DNA of 64,000 nt from JBBQVS01 sp964250765. Lineage in GTDB: Bacteria > Chloroflexota > Ktedonobacteria > Ktedonobacterales > Ktedonobacteraceae. The stretch is taken from positions 12,783 to 76,782 of the forward strand of contig CAXUHF010000008.1 of NCBI GenBank assembly GCA_964250765.1, in the 5' to 3' direction. Positions 1 through 9,037 of this stretch are shown here, one piece after another. A program made the translations under genes and the position numbers. Below the pieces are notes generated by a model. It had not been told where the DNA came from. It saw only the letters and a list, made by a program, of their open reading frames with translations, and searched no databases. The first letter of the stretch is position 1. Each line of letters opens with the position of its first letter.

Positions 1-305
1 ATCCACAAGTGAAGAGTATTGTACTGGCACCTATCGCGCCACATCTGGCCTTTGATCGCGCACTCGTTCTGCAACCTGAAGCCAAAGTAAAAATACAGAT
101 ATTCACAAATGCACAGGCAGGCGTCTTTTCAGCCGATGGACAGATGAACCGCGAAATTCAGGACGGTGCAATCATCACTGTACAAAGGAGCGGATACGAA
201 GCTCAATTTCTAAGACGCCGACCCGCGACCTATTTTTATCAAGTTATTACACAAAAGTTAATTAACGATAGTACACAGGCAACCAAAGACGAACATGCTA
301 CTTGA
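1..305 (+). CDS. nadK: NAD kinase, C-terminal part (5' end outside window)
   Basis: The gene enters from the left edge; codons are in frame from base 3. The visible ~100 residues match the C-terminal beta-rich domain of ATP/polyphosphate-dependent NAD kinase (PpnK): an SIVLAPIAPH block, a hydrophobic FDRALVL strand and a late DGQ motif. The enzyme phosphorylates NAD to NADP in the cytoplasm. The stop codon (303-305) lies inside the start of recN, an 11-nt overlap. The nadK-recN order is common in bacteria, which supports both calls. The catalytic GGDG motif would be upstream of this window, so activity cannot be judged here. Confidence 0.85.
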   Translation, partial: PQVKSIVLAPIAPHLAFDRALVLQPEAKVKIQIFTNAQAGVFSADGQMNREIQDGAIITVQRSGYEAQFLRRRPATYFYQVITQKLINDSTQATKDEHAT

Positions 306-2187
306 ACTACATATTAAAGACTTTGCCATCATCGACACGCTCCACCTCCACCTGAATCGCCTTTTCAATGTGTTTACAGGTGAGACAGGTGCAGGTAAAT
401 CAATCATTATTGACGCCGTGAACGCACTCCTCGGTGGAAAAATCGGCGCCGAGTTTGTGCGCGCTGGGTGCGAACGCGCTACCGTTGAAGGTGTCTTCTC
501 TATCGAAGAACTTCCAGCCCCAAATATGGATTGGCAACACCTGGACGCCTCAGCCGAGACCTCTTCAAATGGCGCGACCACATTGTTTGAGGTACTCGAT
601 GACGCTGAAAACGCTGCTCAAGGCGACGCAAATAGTGCCGATGCGCGCGTTGCCCTTGCCACTCTACTCGATGAATACGGTATCACACCAGAAGATGGAC
701 ATCTAATTCTTTCACGCGACATTCACCGTTCGGGGCGTACAGTTGCACGCATCAATGGGCGTGCCCTCTCACAACAAGTACTACAACAGGTTGCAAGCTG
801 GCTCGTTGATATTCACGGGCAAAGCGAGCATATGAGCCTGCTACGTCCAGAGCAACACGTCAACTTCCTTGATCGTTATGCTGAAACACTTTCGTTACGC
901 GAACAACTTGGCGCGAAAGTTGCTGACTGGCGCAACGCACGTAAAACACTCCAATCACTACAGCAAAACGAGCGCGACCAGATTCGTCGTGCCGAATTCC
1001 TGCGCTTCGAGATCGACGAGATCGAGAGAGCCGACCTCCACGAAGGCGAAATCGAAGAGCTAGAGGCCGAACGCAAGGTGCTGAACAATGCCGAGCGACT
1101 GCGCGAACTCTGCACACTTATTTACGGTTCAATTAAAGGTTCCGACATCGGTAGCGACGACTTCAAGCCAGCACTCGATCAACTCCGCGTTGCACAACGC
1201 AGTATTACAGACCTTGTTCGCCTCGACGATAGCATGGAAGAACAGGCTGATAACCTCGCGGAAGCCATCTATCATCTCGAAGATGTAGCGGCAAGCATCA
1301 GCAGTTATGAATCCGATATCGAGGATAATCCACGTCGTCTCGCCGAGATCGAGGAACGCCTTGATCTCATTGCCAAGCTCAGGCGCAAATATGGTTTCAC
1401 CATTGAAGAGATTTTACAACGTGCCACAGAAGATCAGGCTGAACTTGAGACCATCACCAATCGTGACGAAATTATCGCTCGTTTGCAACAGCAGGATGGA
1501 CAGTTCCGCCATGAGATAGGTGAGATTGCACAGGAACTTTCCGAACGGCGCAAGAAGGCCGCAACGCTGTTAGCATCAGCGATGGAAGAGCAACTGAACG
1601 ACCTCAACATGAGACGTGCACGTTTCCAGGTCGAGATGATGCAAGTTCCCGACGAAAACGGTGTGCCTGTGACGCTTGACGACGAACAAGAGACGCTCTA
1701 CGCCTGCGACACCACAGGTATTGACCATGTACAATTCCTGATTGCGCCTAACCCTGGCGAGCCGTTTAAACCACTCACCAAGATTGCTTCCGGTGGCGAA
1801 ACCTCGCGTCTCATGCTTGCACTCAAAACTATCCTTGCCGATGCCGACGCCACACCAACGCTCATCTTTGATGAAATTGACTCCGGTATCAGTGGTCGTA
1901 GTGGACAGGTCGTTGGTGAAAAGCTCTGGCAGCTCACGCGCAACCACCAGATTATCTGTGTTACCCACCTCCCACAAATAGCGGCGTTTGCCGATACACA
2001 CTACAATGTAAACAAGCAGATTCTCGACAACCGCACAATGACGATTGTCAACGAACTGCGACCAGAACAGCGTGTGCGCGAGGTTGCTCATATTATGGGC
2101 GGCAACGTCACCGAATTTTCGATGAAAAGCGCGGAAGAGATGCTCGCACGCTCGTTCCTCTGGAAAGAGACACGTAAACACGCCTGA
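295..2187 (+). CDS. recN: DNA repair protein RecN
   Basis: SMC-like ATPase of double-strand-break repair, 630 aa, the usual RecN length. Walker A GETGAGKS is at residues 29-36. The ABC signature SGGETSR is near residue 500 and Walker B LIFDEIDSGISG near 522-533. The middle (about 190-440) is acidic/basic, Glu/Arg/Leu-rich and coiled-coil-like, as expected for the arms. An insertion-like low-complexity stretch (about residues 80-120, DDAENAAQGDANSAD) separates the N-terminal lobe from the coil. The ATG overlaps the end of nadK, so the two are translationally coupled. It is followed by a class A palindrome and then an unrelated gene. Confidence 0.96.
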   Translation: MLLELHIKDFAIIDTLHLHLNRLFNVFTGETGAGKSIIIDAVNALLGGKIGAEFVRAGCERATVEGVFSIEELPAPNMDWQHLDASAETSSNGATTLFEVLDDAENAAQGDANSADARVALATLLDEYGITPEDGHLILSRDIHRSGRTVARINGRALSQQVLQQVASWLVDIHGQSEHMSLLRPEQHVNFLDRYAETLSLREQLGAKVADWRNARKTLQSLQQNERDQIRRAEFLRFEIDEIERADLHEGEIEELEAERKVLNNAERLRELCTLIYGSIKGSDIGSDDFKPALDQLRVAQRSITDLVRLDDSMEEQADNLAEAIYHLEDVAASISSYESDIEDNPRRLAEIEERLDLIAKLRRKYGFTIEEILQRATEDQAELETITNRDEIIARLQQQDGQFRHEIGEIAQELSERRKKAATLLASAMEEQLNDLNMRRARFQVEMMQVPDENGVPVTLDDEQETLYACDTTGIDHVQFLIAPNPGEPFKPLTKIASGGETSRLMLALKTILADADATPTLIFDEIDSGISGRSGQVVGEKLWQLTRNHQIICVTHLPQIAAFADTHYNVNKQILDNRTMTIVNELRPEQRVREVAHIMGGNVTEFSMKSAEEMLARSFLWKETRKHA

Positions 2188-2251
2188 CAACACGCCATCC
2201 TGTAGGAATCAGATTATGTGATCTGATGAATTAACCAAGGATACGTCACCT

Positions 2252-2375
2252 GTAGGGGTCTAATTCTATTACACCCTTCTGGCAATCGACAATGTTGGTA
2301 GGATTGATAAAACGTTACAACATTCCCTCTCACATGGTCAATATCCACGAGGGTGTAATAGAATTAGACCCCTAC
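2252..2375. repeat. Palindromic element A1 (class A, double unit)
   Basis: Two 26-nt arms (2252-2277 and 2350-2375) are perfect inverse complements: GTAGGGGTCTAATTC... against ...GAATTAGACCCCTAC. They enclose a 72-nt loop. Each arm is also nearly palindromic: GGGTCTAAT / TCT / ATTACACCC with one C:C mismatch. The element lies 76 nt upstream of the oxidoreductase start at 2452. A decayed fragment of another class (ATCGGTCCCTACA) follows at about 2412-2424. There is no T-tract, so it is not a standard terminator. Confidence 0.93.
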
Positions 2376-2451
2376 GAACTATGTATCCGTATAAATTTGT
2401 TACATCAGATAATCGGTCCCTACATATACCTAATGTAAGGGAGAATTTCAG

Positions 2452-3483
2452 ATGACCTCTGTCGCCATTATCGGCGCGGGTATGAGCGGTCTCGCCGCCG
2501 CCCACACGCTACAGGACGCAAGCCGTACCGTCACGCTTTTTGAAAAGAGTCATGGTGTCGGTGGACGCGCCGCGACACGCAAACGCGATGGTTTTATCTA
2601 CGATTCCGGCGCACAATACTTTAAGGGTGGGAATGACCTGAGTACCGAATGGATTACAAAACGCTTCCCAACGCCCGATCTGCTCGACATCGCAAAACCT
2701 GTATGGATTTTCGACGGTAAGGGACACATTCAGGAAGGCGACCCAAAGCAGAACGCCGACCCGAAGTGGTCATATCGTAGCGGCTTTACCTCGTTTTCTA
2801 AACGTATGGCAGAGGGATTAGATGTTCGCTTGGAAACTCTCGTTGGACGCGTGCAACAGACAGATACAGGCTGGACAGTGCTTGGAGCCGATAATAAGAC
2901 ACTGGGGCATTTTGATCAAATCCTCATAACCATTCCAGCAACACAGGCTATCAGTTTGATTGAGGCGAGCCAATTTGCTCATGAGCAGGGAAAAGCCATC
3001 AGCGAACAACTAGGAAAAGCGAGGTATAATCCACTCATTTCTGTCATGCTAGGCTACAAGCCAACACCACAGACGCGACCTTATTATGCACTCGTGAATA
3101 CTGATAAGGGGCATCCGATCTCATGGCTGGCCTGGGAACACGAAAAGGCACGAGAACGCGCACCGGAGGGTACAGGGCTTCTCATCGCGCAAATGGCTCC
3201 CTCCTATAGTAAAGAACACCGCGAGACAGCACAGCCAATTCTTTTCCAGAATGTTGCTCAACTTGTCTCAACGCTTGTAGATGAGCAACTTACTGCACCT
3301 ATGTTTACCGATGTACAATACTGGCGTTATGCTTTACCATCGGAAAAAGCTGATGCAGATGCACTACTCGCAGTTACTCTACCACTTGGCCTTGCCTTCT
3401 GTGGCGATGCCTTCGTTGGCGGACGCGCACACCTTGCCCTTGAAGATGGGGTACACGTGGCACAACGCTTACTTCAAAAATAA
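2452..3483 (+). CDS. FAD-dependent, renalase-like NAD(P)-binding oxidoreductase
   Basis: 343 aa. The N-terminus has the FAD dinucleotide-binding loop GAGMSG (residues 8-13), an acidic strand end (LFEK), then the GVGGRAATR motif (35-43) typical of the amine-oxidase / renalase-like flavoprotein family. The C-terminal GDAFVGGRAHLALEDGVHVA segment is the usual second FAD contact. A GGGAG Shine-Dalgarno sequence precedes the ATG. This family oxidises reduced nicotinamides, amines or unknown substrates; nothing visible fixes the substrate. It is soluble, with no signal peptide. The next gene (Nudix) starts 28 nt downstream, so the two may be co-transcribed. Confidence 0.85.
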   Translation: MTSVAIIGAGMSGLAAAHTLQDASRTVTLFEKSHGVGGRAATRKRDGFIYDSGAQYFKGGNDLSTEWITKRFPTPDLLDIAKPVWIFDGKGHIQEGDPKQNADPKWSYRSGFTSFSKRMAEGLDVRLETLVGRVQQTDTGWTVLGADNKTLGHFDQILITIPATQAISLIEASQFAHEQGKAISEQLGKARYNPLISVMLGYKPTPQTRPYYALVNTDKGHPISWLAWEHEKARERAPEGTGLLIAQMAPSYSKEHRETAQPILFQNVAQLVSTLVDEQLTAPMFTDVQYWRYALPSEKADADALLAVTLPLGLAFCGDAFVGGRAHLALEDGVHVAQRLLQK

Positions 3484-3511
3484 AAATTAAGAATATGGAG
3501 ACACGCTCACT

Positions 3512-4111
3512 ATGTTTCCTTCGCTTTCGCAGGAGATACAGGACGAACTTGCACAGCTTGCTGTTACCTATAGTGCACCACTCGTTCAAACTATTGACCT
3601 CGGCATTAGCACAATGTTCGATCCATTAAACGCAACCGACCGCTACGGCGAAGTGTGTATGGTTATACGTCGTCGCAATGGGCGTCTGATTACGGCAATC
3701 AAAACCTTTTATCCCAAAGATGCTTATCGCTTGCTCACAGGTGGCATTAATTATGGTGAGCGTGTCTATGATGCGCTACTCCGTGAAACACACGAGGAAA
3801 CAGGGTTGAAAGTCAACGTAAGCCGTTTTTTAGCGGCACTTGCATACTATCGCAATGGAGACGACAAAACGCCTGTCTTTTACACCTTCGCCTTTCTGCT
3901 GAATGAAGTGAGCGGTACATTAGGGGCATTAGACGAAAGCGAACGCGTAGAAGCGTTCCGCGAAGTCTCGGTCGAGGATTTGCCACAACTGGCGAACAGG
4001 CTAAGGCATATCAACCATGAACCGAGCCGCGAGATTGGAGGCAATTGGAGCGATTGGGGCAGGTTCCGTGCCGCCGTACATGATGCCGTGTATACCGCAC
4101 TTGTGCTATAA
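3512..4111 (+). CDS. Nudix hydrolase
   Basis: 199 aa. A complete Nudix box fits GX5EX7REUXEEXGU at residues 77-99: G77, E83, R91, E92, E95, E96, G98. It follows a LLTGGINYGE segment, so the Mg-binding glutamates are intact. Such enzymes cleave nucleoside diphosphates linked to another moiety; the substrate is not predictable here. The extra ~45 N-terminal residues before the core fold are outside the box. GGAG lies upstream of the ATG. The gene follows the flavoprotein closely. Its stop codon TAA (4109-4111) lies within a good extended -10 sequence for the next gene. Confidence 0.9.
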   Translation: MFPSLSQEIQDELAQLAVTYSAPLVQTIDLGISTMFDPLNATDRYGEVCMVIRRRNGRLITAIKTFYPKDAYRLLTGGINYGERVYDALLRETHEETGLKVNVSRFLAALAYYRNGDDKTPVFYTFAFLLNEVSGTLGALDESERVEAFREVSVEDLPQLANRLRHINHEPSREIGGNWSDWGRFRAAVHDAVYTALVL

Positions 4112-4112
4112 T
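4104..4112 (+). promoter_or_regulatory. Extended -10 promoter candidate
   Basis: TGCTATAAT, a perfect TATAAT with the TGn extension, overlaps the stop codon of the Nudix gene. No convincing -35 is visible. It would drive the small membrane protein gene at 4256, with class D palindrome D1 falling in the transcribed leader. Confidence 0.35.
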
Positions 4113-4142
4113 AGGAGTGAAAATATATAGGGAAGTGGAGCA

Positions 4143-4235
4143 AGGGCACCCGCAAGGGGAACGCCCCTCCCATACAACTAGACAGCGTGGGAACCGACCT
4201 CGTGTATAAAAGGGGAGTTCCCCTTGCCCTATTGT
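4143..4235. repeat. Palindromic element D1 (class D, decayed)
   Basis: The left part reads GGGCACCCGCAAGGGG...CCCTCCCATA. The right part (about 4204-4231) is its inverse complement but has lost about six bases (the ACCCGC complement) and carries other changes. Intact copy D2 at 28087-28186 shows what the ancestor looked like. The element ends about 21 nt upstream of the ATG at 4256, in a 5' leader position. Confidence 0.75.
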
Positions 4236-4255
4236 CCAAAGGATTTATACGTATT

Positions 4256-4465
4256 ATGAACAAGAAACTCATGAGCACCGTTTTGCTCTTTATCGTTTTC
4301 GCTGGCTTTTTGTGGTGGGGAATTTCGCTCCTCTGGTATGGTATCTCAACACTGCATACACCATCAGGTGATGGCGAAAATATTGTTTATGCCCTTCTCT
4401 TGCTCGCATGTGCAGGCTATGCGCTTGTCTCATTGCTCATGTTGCCACGCCGAAAAGAGCCGTAA
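4256..4465 (+). CDS. Small membrane protein, two predicted helices
   Basis: 69 aa from the ATG at 4256. An upstream GTG extension would translate through the D1 palindrome and is not accepted. AAAGGA lies about 12 nt upstream. There are two hydrophobic segments (about residues 6-27 and 44-62) separated by a short polar loop and ending in a basic tail (PRRKEP), so both ends probably face the cytoplasm. I recognise no family. Confidence 0.6.
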   Translation: MNKKLMSTVLLFIVFAGFLWWGISLLWYGISTLHTPSGDGENIVYALLLLACAGYALVSLLMLPRRKEP

Positions 4466-4499
4466 GAACCTATGTAGTGTGTTATGCTAGGATACCTCT

Positions 4500-4967
4500 A
4501 TGTTAAACGAGCCAGCAGGGATACCCTTGACGGTACGTATCGCTACCTCATCCGATCTTCCTCATGTCGAACGTCTTGACGCGCTTAGTGCTTCTCCAAC
4601 GCGCAATATTCACCGCGATATGGAGAAGTACTTTGGCTCGGTTGATCCCTCTACGCATGAACGAACCGTTATTTTTCTCGGCGAAAAGCTTGATAGTGTT
4701 GTTGCGAAAGCAGAGCTTATGCTGCCTGCGCAAGAAACATTTCATGCTGTTGGCTACGTAAAACGTGTCGTCGTCGATCCCACTTATCGTAAACAAGGCA
4801 TCGCTCGTCAACTGATGCAATACATTATCACATTTGCACAAACAGAATATCATCTAAAAGCACTCGACCTACATACATGGGAGCACAACACCTCCGCAAT
4901 TCACCTGTATGAAGCACTTGGTTTCGAGCTACAGCACCGCGAATTGTATTTCCGTTTGACATTGTAG
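4500..4967 (+). CDS. GNAT-family N-acetyltransferase
   Basis: 155 aa, a single GNAT fold. The acetyl-CoA-binding motif A is visible as VVVDPTYRKQGIARQL, with R97-x-x-G-x-A102 contacting the pyrophosphate. The typical C-terminal YEALGFELQHRELYF strand-helix follows. Family knowledge gives acetyl transfer to an amine; the acceptor is unknown. The start codon follows a weak AGGA. The stretch from 4968 to 5120 has no gene and no strong hairpin. Confidence 0.87.
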   Translation: MLNEPAGIPLTVRIATSSDLPHVERLDALSASPTRNIHRDMEKYFGSVDPSTHERTVIFLGEKLDSVVAKAELMLPAQETFHAVGYVKRVVVDPTYRKQGIARQLMQYIITFAQTEYHLKALDLHTWEHNTSAIHLYEALGFELQHRELYFRLTL

Positions 4968-5120
4968 CGCAAACAAACCCCCTCAATTTGTGACGCAATT
5001 CTTCTCCGCTTCGTTGTAAGATGTGGGCCGAGAAAACCCCTTGTCAGCTTACTTCGTAGGACATTCTCGGTACTTTGACTGGAGGTAGAGCGCGTACAGA
5101 CTCAATCATGACGCGCGAAC

Positions 5121-6641
5121 ATGCACATAATGGAACAGCGATCTGTCCCCATACAGAGGACTCGACCAAAAGCGTTGCATCAGGATTGGCCGTCATATAG
5201 GTGGATGCGATACTTCTTCACTGAAGATGTGTCGCCTGATAATCGTCTCGTCGTAGAGTTACAACGTCGCGCCACCTGGATTGGCCTCGCACTGGTCTTA
5301 CAAGCAATCAACGAAATAGATCACAACTTGTACTTTCCATACATACAGCCTTTTGGTTCACTCATTCCCCTGATACTTATCCTGGGAAGTTTTTATGCTA
5401 TTTGGATGGCATTTCGTCCAGCACACAAACAAGCACTATATACACGAAAACATCCAACACGCTTACAGCGTATCTTACTCGTTGTAACACTTCTTGTTAC
5501 CATAGCAGGCGGCATCGAGTTGGGGCGCAGCATATGGATGAGCTTTCTACCACCACAATTTTCCAATGATGGTACCTCGCTTGACACAAATGCAGCTATT
5601 CTACTGATAGAGGGGCACAATCCGTATACCGATTCTAATATGATTGATCTGGCACGGCGTTTCCCGATTCAGCCGGATTGGACCACGCCGCTACGGACAG
5701 GACAATTCAAAAACCGCATAGATTATCCATCTATGAGCGACCTGCAATCTGTACTTGATACTGACCTGCGGGCCAAAAGCATGCCTGAATTTGAGGCAAA
5801 GGTTAGCTATCCACCACTCTCTTTTCTCACGCTCGTGCCATTCGCCTTATTTAAAGACTACAATGTGTTGCCGTTCTACCTGCTGAGTTATCTAGCACTC
5901 GTTGCGATTGGTTGGAAACTCGCTCGCCGCGAACTGCGTCCGTGGGTCTTGCTCCTCGCACTAGCAAACGTACCTATGTGGACCTCTACCGTTGGTGGCA
6001 ACCTTGATGTATTTAGCATGTTGCTAGTTATACTGGCATGGTTCTTACGTGAACGTCGTTGGAGTTCTGCACTCATCTTAGGACTAGCATTGGCAACGAA
6101 ACAAACCGCATGGTTCTTTGTGCCATTCTACGCGGTCCTTCTATTCCGTCAACACGGCTTCAAAGAAACATTGTATCGCCTGACGATTGCAGGGGGTGTC
6201 TTTCTCGCCTGTAACCTGCCATTCATTCTATGGAATCCACAAGGATGGCTGGCTGGTATCCTCGCGCCACTCGACCCTTTGATGTTTCCAATGGGCGTAG
6301 GTATCGTTGACCTGAGCGTGACACACTTGATGCCTTACCTGCCACAGCACGTCTACAGTATTCTTGAAGCAATAGCCATGCTCGGTACGCTGGTCTGGTA
6401 CTGGCGCATTTGTCGTCAGCATCCAGAGGCTGCGATGTTGCTTGCTGTTATACCACTTTTCTTTGCATGGCGCAGCCTGCCATCATACTTCTACTGTGCG
6501 GCCTTCCCACTCTACATTCTGATGGTGGCAAAAACGGTTCCGGCCTCCAAGGGAGTTGTGGAAGTTATACCGGATGCTGCACAAGAGCAAGTACAGTCTA
6601 TTGCCACCATAGCTCCTGCAAATGTGCAAGCAGTAATATAG
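5121..6641 (+). CDS. Polytopic membrane protein, possible GT-C/GT87-like glycosyltransferase
   Basis: 506 aa, mostly hydrophobic, with roughly ten to twelve membrane segments. A large polar loop after the second or third helix (about residues 150-225) contains the NPYTDSNMIDLA segment, and DVFSMLLVILAWFL and LALATKQTAWFFVPF helices follow. An NPY loop in a large extracytoplasmic segment plus late K-Q-T helices recalls GT87 (DUF2029) mannosyltransferase-like proteins. I could not find an unambiguous catalytic Asp motif, so the enzyme class is inference. The start is uncertain: the only strong GGAGGT (5081-5086) is too far upstream. A strong hairpin terminator follows immediately. Confidence 0.7.
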   Translation: MHIMEQRSVPIQRTRPKALHQDWPSYRWMRYFFTEDVSPDNRLVVELQRRATWIGLALVLQAINEIDHNLYFPYIQPFGSLIPLILILGSFYAIWMAFRPAHKQALYTRKHPTRLQRILLVVTLLVTIAGGIELGRSIWMSFLPPQFSNDGTSLDTNAAILLIEGHNPYTDSNMIDLARRFPIQPDWTTPLRTGQFKNRIDYPSMSDLQSVLDTDLRAKSMPEFEAKVSYPPLSFLTLVPFALFKDYNVLPFYLLSYLALVAIGWKLARRELRPWVLLLALANVPMWTSTVGGNLDVFSMLLVILAWFLRERRWSSALILGLALATKQTAWFFVPFYAVLLFRQHGFKETLYRLTIAGGVFLACNLPFILWNPQGWLAGILAPLDPLMFPMGVGIVDLSVTHLMPYLPQHVYSILEAIAMLGTLVWYWRICRQHPEAAMLLAVIPLFFAWRSLPSYFYCAAFPLYILMVAKTVPASKGVVEVIPDAAQEQVQSIATIAPANVQAVI

Positions 6642-6650
6642 TTACCTCAG

Positions 6651-6704
6651 CTTGTACAAAAATGTCTGCCCGCGATATATCGCGGGCAGACATTTTTGTG
6701 CAAG
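6651..6704. terminator. Strong hairpin terminator, bidirectional form
   Basis: A 27-bp stem (6651-6677 / 6678-6704) with essentially no loop and one G:U pair. The core TGTCTGCCCGCGATA is flanked by A5 on the left and T5 on the right. It starts 10 nt after the stop of the membrane protein gene. It is unrelated in sequence to the A-G palindrome classes. Confidence 0.8.
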
Positions 6705-6731
6705 ATACTTCTCGACTCTTGAGACGCTTCG

Positions 6732-6740
6732 TGGTACAAT
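6732..6740 (+). promoter_or_regulatory. Extended -10 promoter candidate
   Basis: TGGTACAAT lies 44 nt upstream of the TPR gene ATG and just after the terminator. A TTGAGA at 6719 is too close (10-bp spacer) to be its -35, so only the extended -10 is supported. Confidence 0.3.
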
Positions 6741-6783
6741 CGTAGACGTTGCGTGAACAACGCGAGGAGAAATAACAGAAATT

Positions 6784-8997
6784 ATGGCACGAAAAGAAGA
6801 ATCCAATACAACCATTTCAGACGAAGAAAATATACAGTTACAAAACATACTTGAGCATCACCAGGAGCTAGCGCAACAGATACGCAGCACCACCACACCA
6901 ACGCAGGCAGAAGCCACGCTGAGTAATATCACGTCCCTTTCAGAAGATGTGCAAATGGCACTACTCAAAGCACTGGTCAAGGCACAAACGCTTGATGCAG
7001 CCGATATATTGACAGCACTCAACGCATTTAGTTCTAACAAAGAGGTACGCAAAGAGGCACGACGTTCACTCCTGCGCCTTGATGCCGCAAAGATTTATGC
7101 GCAGTGGACACCACCTATCGCACAAGCATCAGCGATTCAACTTAACGTGTCTCACGCACCACGCTTTTGGAAAGGCTCCGTCACACAATCGCGTGAGCAA
7201 GGTGAGGTACAATTATTGCTGTTCTGGGAACAGGGATACGATTACAGCGAAGTACGCATTCTCGGCTTCTTGCTCGATTTCTGGCAAGAGGGCGTCAAAG
7301 ACGCCTTTGTCGATACCGTCGGCAAACGTGCAACCGAACAACGCATCACTAGTATGCGTGCGAGAATGCCTGACGTTATTGTAGTCGATTGCACACTCGC
7401 GGAAGGAAAACGCCTGATCGAGGAGGCACTCGCTATCAATACATGGCGTAAGGTCGAGCCGAATGCAGACTACCGTAACCGTCTTCCAACCATCAATCAA
7501 CTTATCTTTCAGGCCACCGATATCGGTGAGGACAAAGGCCAAACATTTATCAATCCAGAACTAGAAGACCAGGAAGTTATCGTCAACTTCCTTGGTGCAT
7601 GGTCGCTTGGTGATTATGGCCTGGCCTACGATTTGCTTACCGAGGGAAGCAAGATTCGCAATAGCCTTACACGCGAAGAGTGGATCGAGCGACACCGTGC
7701 ATGGTACGACGAAGCCCACCCTGCACGAATAGAACTTGGCTTTGTGCATGAGCAAGAACGTAGCCAAAGCGCACTCTGGTTGCCCACGTCAACCGTCAGT
7801 CGTACTCCATCACGCAAAGATGTTGAGCTTGGTTGGTCCGTTGAACTTCTCGACACTCCACTTGGCGGCACACTACGCGAATTGCCAATGGGGACCGCGA
7901 TCAATAAAGAGACGAACAGACACTGGTTCTGGACAAACTATACAGTTGAACGTACACCTGCTGGTTGGCGTATTCAACAGAGCACCGATGAGGGCGCGAA
8001 CATTCAGGGTCTCTCAATTTCGGAACTACAAAAGCGCGTTCAAGAGTACGAAGACGCTATTGATGCCAAAATGAAGCAGCGTGACGAAGATGTCAATGCC
8101 ACTCTGCAAGAGCTGACATGGCGTGTCACACAATTGTTACACTTCTACGATGCGCTTATCGTGAAGCTACCTTTAGATCGTCAGATCAACGAAGAAGCCT
8201 ATGGACGTGCTGTTTTTGCAGGCAATCCAGAACGCATCATCGTGTATCTTGAGCGTATGGTACAACGCTTTCCAGAGAACAAGGGTGAACTACTTCGACG
8301 GCTCGGCGCAACCTTTGTCGGCCTTGCTTACAACTATGCAGATCAGGGTATGACTGAACGCGAAGCACTGTTTCTAACACGTGCCGAAGCAACGTTACAA
8401 GAGGCAGTTGAAACACAGAATACGGCGGCTGGTCATATGCTGCTCGGCGAACTCTATCTTGGTATGGAGCGTCACGACGAAGCAGAGGCAGAGCTACTTA
8501 CGGCGAAAACTATGGTTGTGACACCCGACGAAGAGAAAGCCATTGAGGGTGGCCTGGGCAATATTGAGATGCGTCGTGAACGTTTGGCTGAGGCTATTCC
8601 TCACTATCAACGCGTCATAGAGATTGACCCCAACTACCCCGGTATCTGGTTTAGCTTCGGCTTTGCGAACCGCCTACTCGGCAACTTTGCGGAGGCTGAG
8701 CAAGCGTACAAACGCGCCATAGAGATTGAGCCAACGGATATTCGCCCATATTCTGAGCTGACCGCGATTTATATGAACCGACCCGATCAGGAACTAGCAC
8801 GAGTCATCGTCTCGCAGGGTGTCCAGGCCAATCCAGAGTCAGCCCATCTTCACGCCCTGTACGCATCAGTCTTATCTGAGCTAGGCGAGACGAGAAACGC
8901 ACAACGAGAACTACAACGTGCTGAGTCGCTTGACTCATCGTTAGAGATCGTCCAGGCCGTTCGTACACATATGAATGAGAAAACAAAGAAACGCTAA
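6784..8997 (+). CDS. TPR-repeat protein, paralogue of the next gene
   Basis: 737 aa, soluble. The N-terminal ~110 residues are helical, with an SEDVQMALLKALVKA...KEVRKEARRSLLRLD segment that resembles one HEAT-like pair. A middle domain (about 115-400) contains VIVNFLGAWSLGDYGLAYDLL and HWFWTNYTVERTPAGWRI, and looks like an NTF2-like or DUF4878-like fold. From about 470 to 720 there are several TPR motifs, for example AIPHYQRVIEIDPNYPGIWF and AEQAYKRAIEIEPTDI. TPRs mediate protein contacts; no catalytic motif is visible. The next gene has the same architecture, so this is a tandem duplication. Function unknown. Confidence 0.8.
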   Translation: MARKEESNTTISDEENIQLQNILEHHQELAQQIRSTTTPTQAEATLSNITSLSEDVQMALLKALVKAQTLDAADILTALNAFSSNKEVRKEARRSLLRLDAAKIYAQWTPPIAQASAIQLNVSHAPRFWKGSVTQSREQGEVQLLLFWEQGYDYSEVRILGFLLDFWQEGVKDAFVDTVGKRATEQRITSMRARMPDVIVVDCTLAEGKRLIEEALAINTWRKVEPNADYRNRLPTINQLIFQATDIGEDKGQTFINPELEDQEVIVNFLGAWSLGDYGLAYDLLTEGSKIRNSLTREEWIERHRAWYDEAHPARIELGFVHEQERSQSALWLPTSTVSRTPSRKDVELGWSVELLDTPLGGTLRELPMGTAINKETNRHWFWTNYTVERTPAGWRIQQSTDEGANIQGLSISELQKRVQEYEDAIDAKMKQRDEDVNATLQELTWRVTQLLHFYDALIVKLPLDRQINEEAYGRAVFAGNPERIIVYLERMVQRFPENKGELLRRLGATFVGLAYNYADQGMTEREALFLTRAEATLQEAVETQNTAAGHMLLGELYLGMERHDEAEAELLTAKTMVVTPDEEKAIEGGLGNIEMRRERLAEAIPHYQRVIEIDPNYPGIWFSFGFANRLLGNFAEAEQAYKRAIEIEPTDIRPYSELTAIYMNRPDQELARVIVSQGVQANPESAHLHALYASVLSELGETRNAQRELQRAESLDSSLEIVQAVRTHMNEKTKKR

Positions 8998-9037
8998 AGA
9001 AGTGAGCAACTGCTCCTCATAGCAGAAAGAGAAGATT

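Noticed and set aside
1576..2193. 205-codon open frame opposite the end of recN
   Set aside because: Covers the conserved RecN Walker B and signature region on the other strand; no independent support.
4968..5120. Possible tRNA or small RNA gene in the gap before the membrane protein
   Set aside because: No cloverleaf or T-loop sequence could be formed; only a weak GCCGAGAA...TTCTCGG pairing is visible.
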